Shown: in pieces, positions 26,639 through 34,481 of the stretch
How the letters are laid out: every line of letters starts with the position of its first letter
Numbering within the stretch: the first letter of the stretch is position 1
NCBI GenBank assembly: GCA_021775805.1
Contig: JAJFHD010000005.1
Span: forward strand, 1-58,628
Source of the DNA: Alphaproteobacteria bacterium
GTDB lineage: Bacteria > Pseudomonadota > Alphaproteobacteria > Rhizobiales > JAJFHC01
Reading direction: 5' to 3'
DNA: 58,628 bases
Notes under the pieces: model-generated
Database searches by the model: none
Told to the model about the DNA's origin: nothing
Seen by the model: only the letters and a program-made list of their open reading frames with translations
Program-made: the position numbers and the translations under genes

Positions 26639-27352
26639 ACGCACGAAGTCGTTCCAGTGCAGCGTTTCAGACCCGGCTTTCGAGCGGCGAACATTGTTTG
26701 CCATGGCCCGGCCCAGTTGATCGACCGGTATGCCCCGAAACTTTTGCAACGGTCCGGCCAGCAGGGGGCTGAGCCACGGCCAGACCGCGAGGGTCAGCGC
26801 TTGGGTAAAGCCATACCGATTGGATGGTGTCAGGATCATGGACGGCTGAAACACGCTGAGACGTTCAAAGCCGAGGGCATGCAGACCGTCTTCCAGTTCG
26901 CCCTTGGTGCGCAGGTAGAACGACCGCGAACTGGAACTGGCGCCGACCGAGCCCAGCAACTGGAAGTGCCGGACGCCAGCCTCTTTGCACGACGATGCAA
27001 AATCCAATACCGCCAGCTTATCGATCCTGACGAATTCCAGTTTGCTGAATTTCGACGGCTGCCCCACCCCCAATGTGCAGATCGCCGTCTGGTGCCCAGG
27101 CAGGTAACCGGCATAGGACTCCGGGTTGAAAACATCGACTTTGTGTTGGTTGGTGCTGTCGCCCGACACGTCTTCGAGGTACCGGCGCCCCAGCAACGTC
27201 AGCCGGTCCATGTCCGGCATCTTTGCCAGTGTCCTTGCGGCCTGGCTGCCGACAGCACCGGTCGCTCCGAGCATGACAACGGAATATGACGGTGCTGTAT
27301 ACTGTTCCACAGTGTTCGCACTCCAGGCCCATTGCGCAGATGTGATTTGCAA
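26621..27352 (-). CDS. NAD(P)H-binding Rossmann-fold protein
   Basis: The 243-residue product has the nucleotide-binding glycine motif VVMLGATGAVGSQAARTL near residue 26 and is like the atypical short-chain dehydrogenase group (TIP30/NmrA-like). RSFYLRTKGELEDGLHALGFERLSVFQPSMIL holds a Y-x3-K pair and the F-x-P-x-x-I region. The first 24 residues (MQITSAQWAWSANTVEQ...) are unusual before the Rossmann strand; a start nearer 27286 is possible. Its last bases overlap the frameshifted gene. It is divergent from the second GST gene. Substrate unknown. Confidence 0.75.
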   Translation of the reverse strand: MQITSAQWAWSANTVEQYTAPSYSVVMLGATGAVGSQAARTLAKMPDMDRLTLLGRRYLEDVSGDSTNQHKVDVFNPESYAGYLPGHQTAICTLGVGQPSKFSKLEFVRIDKLAVLDFASSCKEAGVRHFQLLGSVGASSSSRSFYLRTKGELEDGLHALGFERLSVFQPSMILTPSNRYGFTQALTLAVWPWLSPLLAGPLQKFRGIPVDQLGRAMANNVRRSKAGSETLHWNDFVRLSGKS

Positions 27353-27450
27353 AACACGGAAGGTTCCACAAAGTCTGTCTCACGATGACTCAAATACCAT
27401 CAAATCAGGCCCCGTCAAATCCCGGGCCGCGTCCCGAAACGAACGCCGTC

Positions 27451-28098
27451 ATGAAACTCGTGGGGCAATACGATTCGCCCTTTGTGCGCAGGGCAGCGAT
27501 CGCCCTCCATCATCATGGCGTTGCGTTCGAGCGTCATGTGATCTCGACCTTTGCGCATCTCGACGAGAACCTGGCCATAAATCCGCTCGGCAAGGTGCCG
27601 ACATTGCTTCTGTCCGACGGCACCCCGGTGTTCGATAGCCGCTTGATCGTCGAGTATCTGGAGGCCGGTGCCGCCGCCGAAAAACGGCTGACTGTTTCTG
27701 ACCCGGCAGACTACATCGCGATGCTGCAACTCGAGGCGGTCGGCATCGGGCTGGCGGAGAAAACCTATGAGCGCGGCATCGAATTCGCCCGCCGTGCGCC
27801 CGGCACCCAGGACATGGCCTGGGTCGAACGCCTGGAGCGTCAGATCGCATCGAGTCTGGTCTGGCTCGAAGCCCGCAGCCGGCCAGGTACCCTGGTTTCG
27901 GATCGGCTGACCCGGGCGGATCTGGCGGTGGCGACCGCAGCGACGTTCCTGTCGGAAAAACAGCCGCAACTCTATGATCGCGAACGATACAAAGGTCTCG
28001 ACGGTCATCGCCGTTTCTGCGAGGCCTTGCCGTCGTTCGAAGCCGCAGCATACTCAGCGTCCGAGGCCAAGGCTACGGGTTGGCGCCCTGAACCGTGA
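27451..28098 (+). CDS. Glutathione S-transferase-like protein
   Basis: The product of 215 residues opens with MKLVGQYDSPFVRRAAIALHHHGVAFERH, a typical GST N-terminal thioredoxin fold (Ser in place of Tyr/Cys). NPLGKVPTLLLSDGTPVFDSRLIVEYLE carries the cis-proline and the glutathione-contacting D-S pair. The helical half ends near SFEAAAYSASEAKATGWRPEP. An ATG at 27385 would add 22 polar residues and is the alternative; neither has a ribosome site. Divergent from the Rossmann protein gene. Confidence 0.82.
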   Translation: MKLVGQYDSPFVRRAAIALHHHGVAFERHVISTFAHLDENLAINPLGKVPTLLLSDGTPVFDSRLIVEYLEAGAAAEKRLTVSDPADYIAMLQLEAVGIGLAEKTYERGIEFARRAPGTQDMAWVERLERQIASSLVWLEARSRPGTLVSDRLTRADLAVATAATFLSEKQPQLYDRERYKGLDGHRRFCEALPSFEAAAYSASEAKATGWRPEP

Positions 28099-28126
28099 GT
28101 ACAGCGTCTTTCGAATGCCGGGATGT

Positions 28127-28151
28127 ACACGGCGCCAAACTGAAACCGTGT
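28127..28151. terminator. Hairpin between convergent genes
   Basis: ACACGG (28127-28132) pairs with CCGTGT (28146-28151) around a 13-base loop. It is in the convergent gap between the GST-like and cupin genes. No T-run follows; a weak candidate. Confidence 0.25.
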
Positions 28152-28172
28152 CGGCTCGTGACCTGAATCGTG

Positions 28173-28715
28173 TCAGTAAGCGGCCAGTGCGGAGGCCGGG
28201 CGTTTCATCTGATTGAAGTTTTCCATCGTGAAGTCGATCTTGTCGCCCGTGTCCCAATCGAACAACCCCCGTGTCAACTGCATCAACGGGCCCATGTAAA
28301 CATGCAGGGCGAGCGACCTGACGTCGCCGTCCGCAGTCACCGCGTGAATGCAATCGCGGTCAAGCGACAGCATCTCTCCGGCGCGCACGACCCGGGTGAA
28401 GTCATGAGCCAGTCGCCCGCCGGTCTGGGTGAACACAATGTTCTTCTCCGCCCCCGCATAGGCTCCGATGTGGACCTCGAGCAGATGCTCATGGGGCGGC
28501 ATGACCACATGGGGCTGAAACCGGCACCACCAGATCGACACACTCTGGTCTTCGAACAGCATCACCTCGTCCTCGCCATCGGCCGGCGTCGCCGCAACGA
28601 TCTGATCCGGATTGGTTATGCACCGTTCGATCTCTGCACGAACCTTTGCGTTGGCATCCGGCCCGTCTGCGGCGGCGCGGATATCGGCAACGAAACTGTC
28701 AAACGAAAAACTCAC
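28173..28715 (-). CDS. Cupin-domain protein, cysteine dioxygenase-like shape
   Basis: The 180-residue product has a cupin core with the metal-binding pattern MPPHEHLLEVHIGAYAG (H-x-H-x4-E-like) and IHAVTADGDVRSLALHVYMG (second His). The length and motif order resemble cysteine dioxygenase-like cupins and other thiol dioxygenase relatives. Substrate not predictable. No signal peptide. The N-terminal 60 residues are helical. It is convergent with the GST-like gene and divergent from a small gene at 28854. Confidence 0.7.
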   Translation of the reverse strand: MSFSFDSFVADIRAAADGPDANAKVRAEIERCITNPDQIVAATPADGEDEVMLFEDQSVSIWWCRFQPHVVMPPHEHLLEVHIGAYAGAEKNIVFTQTGGRLAHDFTRVVRAGEMLSLDRDCIHAVTADGDVRSLALHVYMGPLMQLTRGLFDWDTGDKIDFTMENFNQMKRPASALAAY

Positions 28716-28853
28716 TGCACCTCTCCTGGTTGTCTGGCTGACAGCTTACGCAATGCCGGTAGTCTTTCAAGCGCGCACATTCCAGACTCAGGTCGTCATT
28801 TCGTGCCAAATCCAGCTAAGTTGTCAGAAACGTTGACTGTGAAAGGATGCACC

Positions 28854-29015
28854 ATGGGTGGCCCCTTCGGTATTCTGGTAAAGGCCGATGTCCTCTATCC
28901 GATGACGCTGGACGGTGAGATTGTACTCAACCGCGACGTCGCGGTGCCGGCCATCCCGGCCTTTGCGCCTGCGGTCATCAGTGATCATGAAAGCCGCCGG
29001 TCACTCAAGCGGTGA
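28854..29015 (+). CDS. Small protein, 53 residues
   Basis: ATG 28854 follows AAAGGA by 6 bases, a strong ribosome site, and the frame runs to TGA at 29013-29015. The peptide begins MGGPFGILVKADVLYPMTLD and contains VLNRDVAVPAIPAFAPAVI; it has no signal peptide or known motif. It overlaps the last 15 bases of the convergent LysR gene. Unknown function. Confidence 0.55.
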   Translation: MGGPFGILVKADVLYPMTLDGEIVLNRDVAVPAIPAFAPAVISDHESRRSLKR

Positions 29016-29927
29016 CAGGTTCGCCCGGATCATGGCCACGAACTGATCGGCGATGGGGTTCGGTTTCTCGCGCTTGGGGCGATAGGCGTTGATGATGTCG
29101 GGCAGGGTCATGGTCATGTGCGGGATACGCACAAGCTGACCGGCGTCCAGCCTGGCCTTGACGGTTCGCGCCCAGCCCAGGGCGATGCCGTCGCCCCGTT
29201 CCGCCACATCGAGACAGGTCTGATAGGACGTAAACGTCAGACCCTCGATCGGCGGCGGTTCCTTGATCCGAAACAGAGCCAGAAAATTTCGCCAGTCCGG
29301 CCAAAGACGGCCCATGTCCGCCATATGGAGCAGGGGTTGTTGCACAAGGTCGGCCGGGCTGACTGGGGATTTCAACGAGGCTTCCAGGATCTCCGCCACA
29401 CGCGGCGAGCAAACCGGGAAAATCGCATCGTCGGCAATCGGCGTGATCGTGAACTTGGCCTCTCCCCAGCGGCCATACTGCAATCCGATATCGAAATCTT
29501 CCCGGACGGACTCGATCGGCTCGTAGGACGACAGGACCCGGACGCGCAAATCCGGATGAAGCTGCTGGAATGCGCCGATCAGCGGGGCAATCAGTGTGTT
29601 GGCAAGACCCAGATCGGAGAACAGTGTCAGGCTTTCGGTACCCGCCGCCCGGCTGCGCAGCCGGTCGGCGGTTGCTGCCAGTTCGTTCAGACTGACCCGC
29701 ACGGTTGCGGCCAGCATCTCTGCGTCCGCCGTTGGTACAACATCGTAGCGCCGGCGCTCGAACAGGCGAACACCCAGATGCTGCTCGAGTTCGCGGACAC
29801 GGCGGCTGATGCTGGCCTGGGACAACGCCAGTTCGTCGGCCGCCCGCGTAAAACTGTGGTGACGAAAGGCCGACTCGAAGGCTACGAGGGTGGCCAGGGG
29901 CGGCAAACGCCGATGAAGGTCAGTCAT
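29001..29927 (-). CDS. LysR-family regulator (GcvA-like)
   Basis: The 308-residue product opens with DLHRRLPPLATLVAFESAFRHHSFTRAADELALSQASISRRV, the usual winged helix with the GcvA-type RRLPPL start, and has LGVRLFERRRYDVVPTADAEML. A standard effector domain follows. It is divergent from the gene at 30028 across a 100-base gap that contains a dyad (TGCAA-N13-TTGCA) and a promoter, so it probably controls that gene and the exporter after it. Confidence 0.88.
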   Translation of the reverse strand: MTDLHRRLPPLATLVAFESAFRHHSFTRAADELALSQASISRRVRELEQHLGVRLFERRRYDVVPTADAEMLAATVRVSLNELAATADRLRSRAAGTESLTLFSDLGLANTLIAPLIGAFQQLHPDLRVRVLSSYEPIESVREDFDIGLQYGRWGEAKFTITPIADDAIFPVCSPRVAEILEASLKSPVSPADLVQQPLLHMADMGRLWPDWRNFLALFRIKEPPPIEGLTFTSYQTCLDVAERGDGIALGWARTVKARLDAGQLVRIPHMTMTLPDIINAYRPKREKPNPIADQFVAMIRANLSPLE

Positions 29928-29935
29928 TTGGAATC

Positions 29936-29995
29936 TGCAAAACTAAAAACAAGTTGCACGCTTCTCTTGGTCTATTTCGGACCTTAGGTTATCGA
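29936..29995 (+). promoter_or_regulatory. LysR-type operator dyad and downstream promoter
   Basis: TGCAA (29936-29940) and TTGCA (29954-29958) form a dyad around 13 bases, the size expected for LysR sites. Next come TTGGTC (29967-29972), 17 bases, and TATCGA (29990-29995), a fair sigma-70 promoter for the gene at 30028. Confidence 0.4.
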
Positions 29996-30027
29996 AAGTC
30001 AAGTAGCTACATAGCAAGGACCGAACA

Positions 30028-30486
30028 ATGACGCGATCTCATGAACTGGACGGATTCGACATGACACCGGCGACCCTGGAACGGGAATGGCTGATCACGG
30101 TCGACACACCCACAGGTGGCGTGGCGCCGGTGGTTGAGGCCCTCGGCAGGGAACTGCCGCTGGTGCAGGGGCCTTACGACAATTGCCTGTTTGTCCGCGA
30201 CAGCGGTTATCAGCGTTTTCGGGCATTGGCGGGTTCGCACGCCGGTGCCGAGGGCACCGTCCAGCAGACGCCGGCCCAGCAGATCGTGTTTTCCCTGGCG
30301 CCCGATCCGGCGTTGCTCGCGAAGGCCTTCGACGTGATCTTTTCGGTCCACGTCAACGAGGAACCGACGATCCGGGTCGAGGAAGTCTGGGGCTGCCGGT
30401 CCAAACTGCTCGATGACAAGGACAATCCCAACCGCTACTGGAACCGTACCGATGCCGACGACCTGCACGGCGAGCCGGTGGCATGA
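30028..30486 (+). CDS. Small cytoplasmic protein, possibly NIF3/YqfO-insert-like
   Basis: AAGGA lies 7-8 bases before ATG 30028. The 152-residue product contains VSVHVNEEPTIRVEEVWGCRSKLL near its C terminus in a form that recalls the YqfO/NIF3 ferredoxin-like insert domain (H-x-y-E-E-P), but this is a weak resemblance. The N-terminal half (LEREWLITVDTPTGGVAPVVEAL) has a beta-alpha-beta look. No catalytic motif. It precedes a DMT exporter by about 60 bases in the same direction, and both may be under the divergent LysR protein. Confidence 0.55.
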   Translation: MTRSHELDGFDMTPATLEREWLITVDTPTGGVAPVVEALGRELPLVQGPYDNCLFVRDSGYQRFRALAGSHAGAEGTVQQTPAQQIVFSLAPDPALLAKAFDVIFSVHVNEEPTIRVEEVWGCRSKLLDDKDNPNRYWNRTDADDLHGEPVA

Positions 30487-30547
30487 GCGGCTCATCATTT
30501 TGGGATGATTCCAACTCCCAAGGCCCTGGACGACCCGGAAAGAGCCG

Positions 30548-31432
30548 ATGACCGAGGCCGTTTGCGAACCGCAGAGTAACTATCGCCTGGGCCTTGCACT
30601 GGTCACCGTATCAGCGGTGGCCTGGAGCACCGCAGGCCTCTTTACAAGGCTTATTCCTGTCGAGACCTGGTCGATGCTGGTTTGGCGCGGCGTCTTCGGT
30701 GCCCTCGGCATCTTTGCCGTGATGGTCGCCCTGGAAGGCCGTGGCGCCCTTTCCGGATTTCGCCGCATGGGCTGGCCCGGCTGGATCTTCGCCATTGTCT
30801 CCGGTCTGGGCATGCTGTGTTTCATTACCTCGCTCCGGATTACCACCGTTGCCCATGTTTCGATCATCTATGCCACCGTCCCGCTGGTGGCGGCAGCTCT
30901 CGCCTGGGCGGTGATGCGCGAACGGCCCGCCCACAGCGCACTGGTGGCCAGCGTTGTCGCCCTGTCCGGGGTTGCGGTGATGGTCGGCTTAGGCCTGGAG
31001 GGCGATCTCTTCGGTGATCTGCTTGCCTTCGGCATGACCCTGGCACTGGCGGTGATGATGGTGATCTCGCGGCACTATCAGAACATCCCGATCATGCCCG
31101 CCGCCTGCCTCTCCGCATTGTTGAGCGGCGCGGTTGCTCTGCCCATGAGTGAGGGACTGGCGGTATCTATCGATGAGCTGGGTCTCCTGATCCTTTTCGG
31201 CTTGGTCAACTCCGCCATCGGTCTTGCCTTGTTCTCGATCGGCGCGCGCATGCTGCCGGCGATCGAGACCGCCCTGATCGGCGCTCTCGACGCACCGCTC
31301 GCTCCCATATGGGTCTGGCTGGTCTTCGCCGAGACCCCGGGCCGGGCGACAATGATCGGCGGTGCCATCGTCTTTGCCGCCGTCGTCGCCCACCTGGTCG
31401 AGCAGAACCGTAGGGCGGGCAGCCAAGCGTAG
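30548..31432 (+). CDS. DMT-superfamily (EamA) transporter
   Basis: The 294-residue product has ten predicted membrane helices and two EamA repeats: the first begins LGLALVTVSAVAWSTAGLFTRLIP and ends with PLVAAALAWAVMRERP, the second begins GDLLAFGMTLALAVMMVISRHY and ends PLAPIWVWLVFAETPGRATMIGGAIVF. Such proteins export amino acids or related metabolites; the substrate is unknown. It is likely co-transcribed with the upstream gene and converges with the SnoaL-like gene. Confidence 0.87.
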   Translation: MTEAVCEPQSNYRLGLALVTVSAVAWSTAGLFTRLIPVETWSMLVWRGVFGALGIFAVMVALEGRGALSGFRRMGWPGWIFAIVSGLGMLCFITSLRITTVAHVSIIYATVPLVAAALAWAVMRERPAHSALVASVVALSGVAVMVGLGLEGDLFGDLLAFGMTLALAVMMVISRHYQNIPIMPAACLSALLSGAVALPMSEGLAVSIDELGLLILFGLVNSAIGLALFSIGARMLPAIETALIGALDAPLAPIWVWLVFAETPGRATMIGGAIVFAAVVAHLVEQNRRAGSQA

Positions 31433-31458
31433 TCTGCCTGGCTGCCGCCGTCAGAGGT

Positions 31459-31938
31459 CTATTTGGCGCTTAACTGGCGCAATGCGCCGGCCCAGTCTTC
31501 CACATGGTGTGTGCGCGTAATCTTGCCGGCCTCGACCGTGTGAATGTCGATGGTCAGAATGTCGAACTTCTTGCCCCCGCCATCGACGCCGAACAGGGGC
31601 CCTTTCGGCGTACCTGTTGCACGGCCGCGCACGACGATCCGGTTTCCCTCTTGGATCATCTCTTCCACGGCCCAGTTCAGGTCGGGAATCAATTTGCCGA
31701 AGCCGCCGACCTGGGCGAGGAACTTGCCGCGGGTTTTGTTTTTCCCGGAATAGTCCCCGACACTTTCCCAGTTTTCCGACGTCGCCACTTTGACCGCAGC
31801 GGCGTGTTTGTCTGAAGTCGGGTTACTCAGAAAGTCGTAGAATGTCTGCACCACGGCCTTGTCATCGGCCAAAGCACTCCCAACCATCGGCACGATCAGC
31901 ATTGCAACAGCGGCAATGCACGTCTTGAGCATCTTCAT
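31459..31938 (-). CDS. Exported SnoaL-like (NTF2-fold) protein
   Basis: The 159-residue product has a Sec signal (MKMLKTCIAAVAMLIVPMVGSALA). The mature part starts DDKAVVQTFYDFLSNPTSDKH and holds the SnoaL/ester-cyclase-like region FDILTIDIHTVEAGKITRTHHVEDWAGALRQL, with the conserved H-x-E-D-W segment of this fold. AGGAG precedes the start by 7 bases. It is divergent from a LysR gene 133 bases away and may be its target. Ligand unknown. Confidence 0.8.
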   Translation of the reverse strand: MKMLKTCIAAVAMLIVPMVGSALADDKAVVQTFYDFLSNPTSDKHAAAVKVATSENWESVGDYSGKNKTRGKFLAQVGGFGKLIPDLNWAVEEMIQEGNRIVVRGRATGTPKGPLFGVDGGGKKFDILTIDIHTVEAGKITRTHHVEDWAGALRQLSAK

Positions 31939-32071
31939 GTTGTATCTCCTTTAAGATCGGATAAGCCGACCGAGGTGTGCTCGTGCGGCGTTCAATGAAC
32001 CCAATATGGAGGGTCTGGCATTAGGCAATAAGATAGGATAAATTGATTTAACTGTTCGGAAAACTGAAGCA

Positions 32072-32953
32072 ATGTTAGACCGCCTCCGCCAGATTGCGAT
32101 ATTTGCAGCGACTGTGGACCACGGATCGTTCCGCGCCGCGGCCAGATCATTGCGGCTGTCGCCTTCAGTTGTCAGCCATCATGTGACGCAGCTTGAACAG
32201 AAGCTCGGTACAGCCCTTATCTATCGTTCGACCCGCAAGCTGTCGCTTACACCTGACGGCGCGCGGTTGCTTGCAGCGGCGCGGACCATGATGGATGCCG
32301 CCGAAGCGGGGCTGGAGGAGGTTTCCAACCAGACGCGCCAGCTTTCAGGGCTATTGCGCGTCACAGTGCCGGCGGTGCTGGCGCAATCCAGACTTGTTGA
32401 CCGGATCGCGGCGTTTGCAATGCGATACCCGAAAGTCCGCTTGTCGCTGGACTTCTCTGACGTTCGGCGGGAATTGATCGGCGACGGTTTCGACATCGCG
32501 ATCAGAATGGGGTGGCTTGAAGACAGCTCGCTAAAAGCCCGAAAACTGTTCGATGTTAAACGTCACATGGTGGCAGCGGCGTCCTACGTCGCGTCGCGAC
32601 CGGAACCGGCAACCCCTGACGACCTCGGCGAATGGGACTGGCTTGAGCTGGCACCGGTCTGGCACAAGAAGCCCGAGTTCCGAAACGGTTCCAGGAGCAT
32701 GGTGATCGCAAGGCCCGAGTCGCGCATCAGCGTGAACGACGCGCAGGCGCTTCAGCGCCTCTCCTGCCTGGGCGCCGGGCTTGCCATCATTCCGGATTTT
32801 CTGAGCGAAGCCGATGTCAACGCCGGCAGGCTGCAAGTTGTCCTGCCTGATTGGACCGTAACACCGGTGGGTGTCTATGCCGTCTGGCCGTCCAACGCCC
32901 CCAGGGACGGGCTGGTTAAACAATTTGTGGAATTCATGGCAGTCGAGGCTTGA
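32072..32953 (+). CDS. LysR-family regulator
   Basis: The 293-residue product has a typical LysR start, MLDRLRQIAIFAATVDHGSFRAAARSLRLSPSVVSHHV, and FDIAIRMGWLEDSSLKARKLF in the effector domain (the conserved D-I-A-I-R-x-G). This subgroup (LTTR type like AaeR/DsdC-like) is common in proteobacteria. It is divergent from the exported SnoaL-like gene, which is its most likely target. Starts other than 32072 are less good; no strong ribosome site is seen. Confidence 0.87.
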   Translation: MLDRLRQIAIFAATVDHGSFRAAARSLRLSPSVVSHHVTQLEQKLGTALIYRSTRKLSLTPDGARLLAAARTMMDAAEAGLEEVSNQTRQLSGLLRVTVPAVLAQSRLVDRIAAFAMRYPKVRLSLDFSDVRRELIGDGFDIAIRMGWLEDSSLKARKLFDVKRHMVAAASYVASRPEPATPDDLGEWDWLELAPVWHKKPEFRNGSRSMVIARPESRISVNDAQALQRLSCLGAGLAIIPDFLSEADVNAGRLQVVLPDWTVTPVGVYAVWPSNAPRDGLVKQFVEFMAVEA

Positions 32954-32959
32954 CGCAAA

Positions 32960-32985
32960 ATGAGATAACTCTTCTGGCATCTCAT
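32960..32985 (-). terminator. AT-rich hairpin with T-run for the minus-strand gene
   Basis: ATGAGAT (32960-32966) and ATCTCAT (32979-32985) form a perfect 7-bp stem with a 12-base loop. On the minus strand, TTTT follows the stem at 32959-32956. It fits a weak intrinsic terminator for the gene that ends at 33022. Confidence 0.4.
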
Positions 32986-33021
32986 GCGCTTTGCACCAGC
33001 ACCGTTCGTCAAGGCCGGGGC

Positions 33022-33468
33022 TCAGTCGTAAAGGAAATACTGTTCAAGACGCTCGGCCAGGCCCCGGCCGTAGAGCACCAGCGTTGTCGGATCGCGGGCG
33101 TCCTTGTCTGTGATCTGAAGCCGCGCGGAAGCGATCAGCCAACTGCTGTTCCGGTCAAGGGCCGTAATCGCATCCCAGGGTAACAGAAGTGGAGCGTGTC
33201 CCATCCGGAAGAGGATGACCGGCTGGATGTGAATACCGTCTGGAGACACCGTCACCGTCAGGCAATTGCTGTAGCTGGACAGAAACCGGATGCGCGCGCT
33301 GCACCACCGAAAAACCTCGCCGGCAACCGGTCCGTCCGCCGGATACTGGCGTGCCAGATCTGCCCAGCCGCTCAAGCGTGAAATCAGCACGACGATCGCA
33401 CTCCAGAACAGCGGGAAGACGATGACGAATGCGCCAATGGCAAACATGGCAATCGTGGTCTCTTGCAT
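33022..33468 (-). CDS. Small membrane protein of unknown function
   Basis: GAGGGG lies about 5 bases before the start at 33468; a longer frame from 33528 lacks this. The 148-residue product has one strong N-terminal membrane helix (MFAIGAFVIVFPLFWSAIVV) followed by a soluble part with VTVSPDGIHIQPVILFRMGH and PLLLPWDAITALD, a pattern seen in small PH-like or DUF membrane proteins. No family assigned. It lies between the LysR gene and the aminotransferase gene, with the same direction as the latter. Confidence 0.6.
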   Translation of the reverse strand: MQETTIAMFAIGAFVIVFPLFWSAIVVLISRLSGWADLARQYPADGPVAGEVFRWCSARIRFLSSYSNCLTVTVSPDGIHIQPVILFRMGHAPLLLPWDAITALDRNSSWLIASARLQITDKDARDPTTLVLYGRGLAERLEQYFLYD

Positions 33469-33544
33469 CGTTCCCCTCGTTGCTCGGAAGTCAGTTGTGA
33501 CAGGTAAAGGAAACCACCTCGGCATCAATCAATGGTGGGGATGC

Positions 33545-34477
33545 TCAGCCATAGTCGATCTTCGTCGCATCGCGGCCCTCGCGGTGCCATTGCCAGTATG
33601 TCTCTTTCAGGCGCACCGAAACCGGCCCTGGACGGTCGTTCGACAGAATGGTTCCGTCAATGCGCGCGGCCGGCATTATGCCGCCGGCGGTGGTCGAGGT
33701 GAAGATCTCATCTGCTGCGTGCAGGTCGTCTGAGGTGATCGGCCGGGTTTCGAAAGGAATGGCCAATGCGTCGCACAGATCGAAGACCGTCTGGCGTGTG
33801 ATCCCCTCCAGCGCGCCGCGATCGGGCGAGCAGACTTTGCCGTCGCGGACCATGAAGACATTGAAGCCTGGCCCTTCGGTCACGAACCCGTCCCGGTCCA
33901 GCAAGACGGCGTTGTCGGCACCGGCATCCTCGACTTCAAACAGGGCGCCGATCATATCGCCCCAATGATAGTTCTTGATGGTCGGGTCGACACTCTCGGG
34001 CGGAATTCGTTCGGTCTTGGCGATGATCAGGTGCGCGCCGCGTTCCTGTACCTCAGGGGAGATCACGTCGATCCACGGGATCGCATAGGCATAAAAGCGA
34101 TTGGTCATCAGGCTGGGTTTCCGGGGCATCCCCGGCAGCGGCACGCCACGGGTTGTCAGCATCGCCACATAAGCGCGGCGCAGCCCGCTGAGACGCACGC
34201 AGGTTGTCAGGATTTCGCGGATTTCGTCGCGATCGTACGGGATTTTCATTCTCAGGCCCGCCATCGAGCGCTCGAAACGGCTGAGGTGCTGGTCCAGCCG
34301 AAAGAACGCGCCGTCCCAGACATGAACCACGTCGTAGGTCACGTCGGACTTGTTGAATCCCCAGTCCATTACCGAGACCGATGCCTGGTCAGCCGGAACA
34401 TAGGCATCCATGGCAAAAGCGGCGCCCTTGGAAAAATCATGTTCGGTGAGTGTTTGTGGAGTGGTCAATTTGTTCAT
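33545..34477 (-). CDS. Fold-type IV PLP aminotransferase, (R)-amine transaminase-like
   Basis: The product of about 310 residues (from ATG 34477) has the class IV catalytic Lys in PTIKNYHWGD (Lys168). The N-terminal segment VMDWGFNKSDVTYDVVHVWDGAFFRLDQHLSRFERS is close to the (R)-selective amine transaminase type described in fungi, and EGPGFNVFMVRDGKVCSPDRGALEGITRQTV is the standard PLP phosphate-binding region. So branched-chain, D-amino acid or (R)-amine substrates are possible; the assignment is by motif. It starts 4 bases after the stop of the large TIR-TPR gene, in the same direction. Confidence 0.8.
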   Translation of the reverse strand: MNKLTTPQTLTEHDFSKGAAFAMDAYVPADQASVSVMDWGFNKSDVTYDVVHVWDGAFFRLDQHLSRFERSMAGLRMKIPYDRDEIREILTTCVRLSGLRRAYVAMLTTRGVPLPGMPRKPSLMTNRFYAYAIPWIDVISPEVQERGAHLIIAKTERIPPESVDPTIKNYHWGDMIGALFEVEDAGADNAVLLDRDGFVTEGPGFNVFMVRDGKVCSPDRGALEGITRQTVFDLCDALAIPFETRPITSDDLHAADEIFTSTTAGGIMPAARIDGTILSNDRPGPVSVRLKETYWQWHREGRDATKIDYG

Positions 34478-34481
34478 CAAT

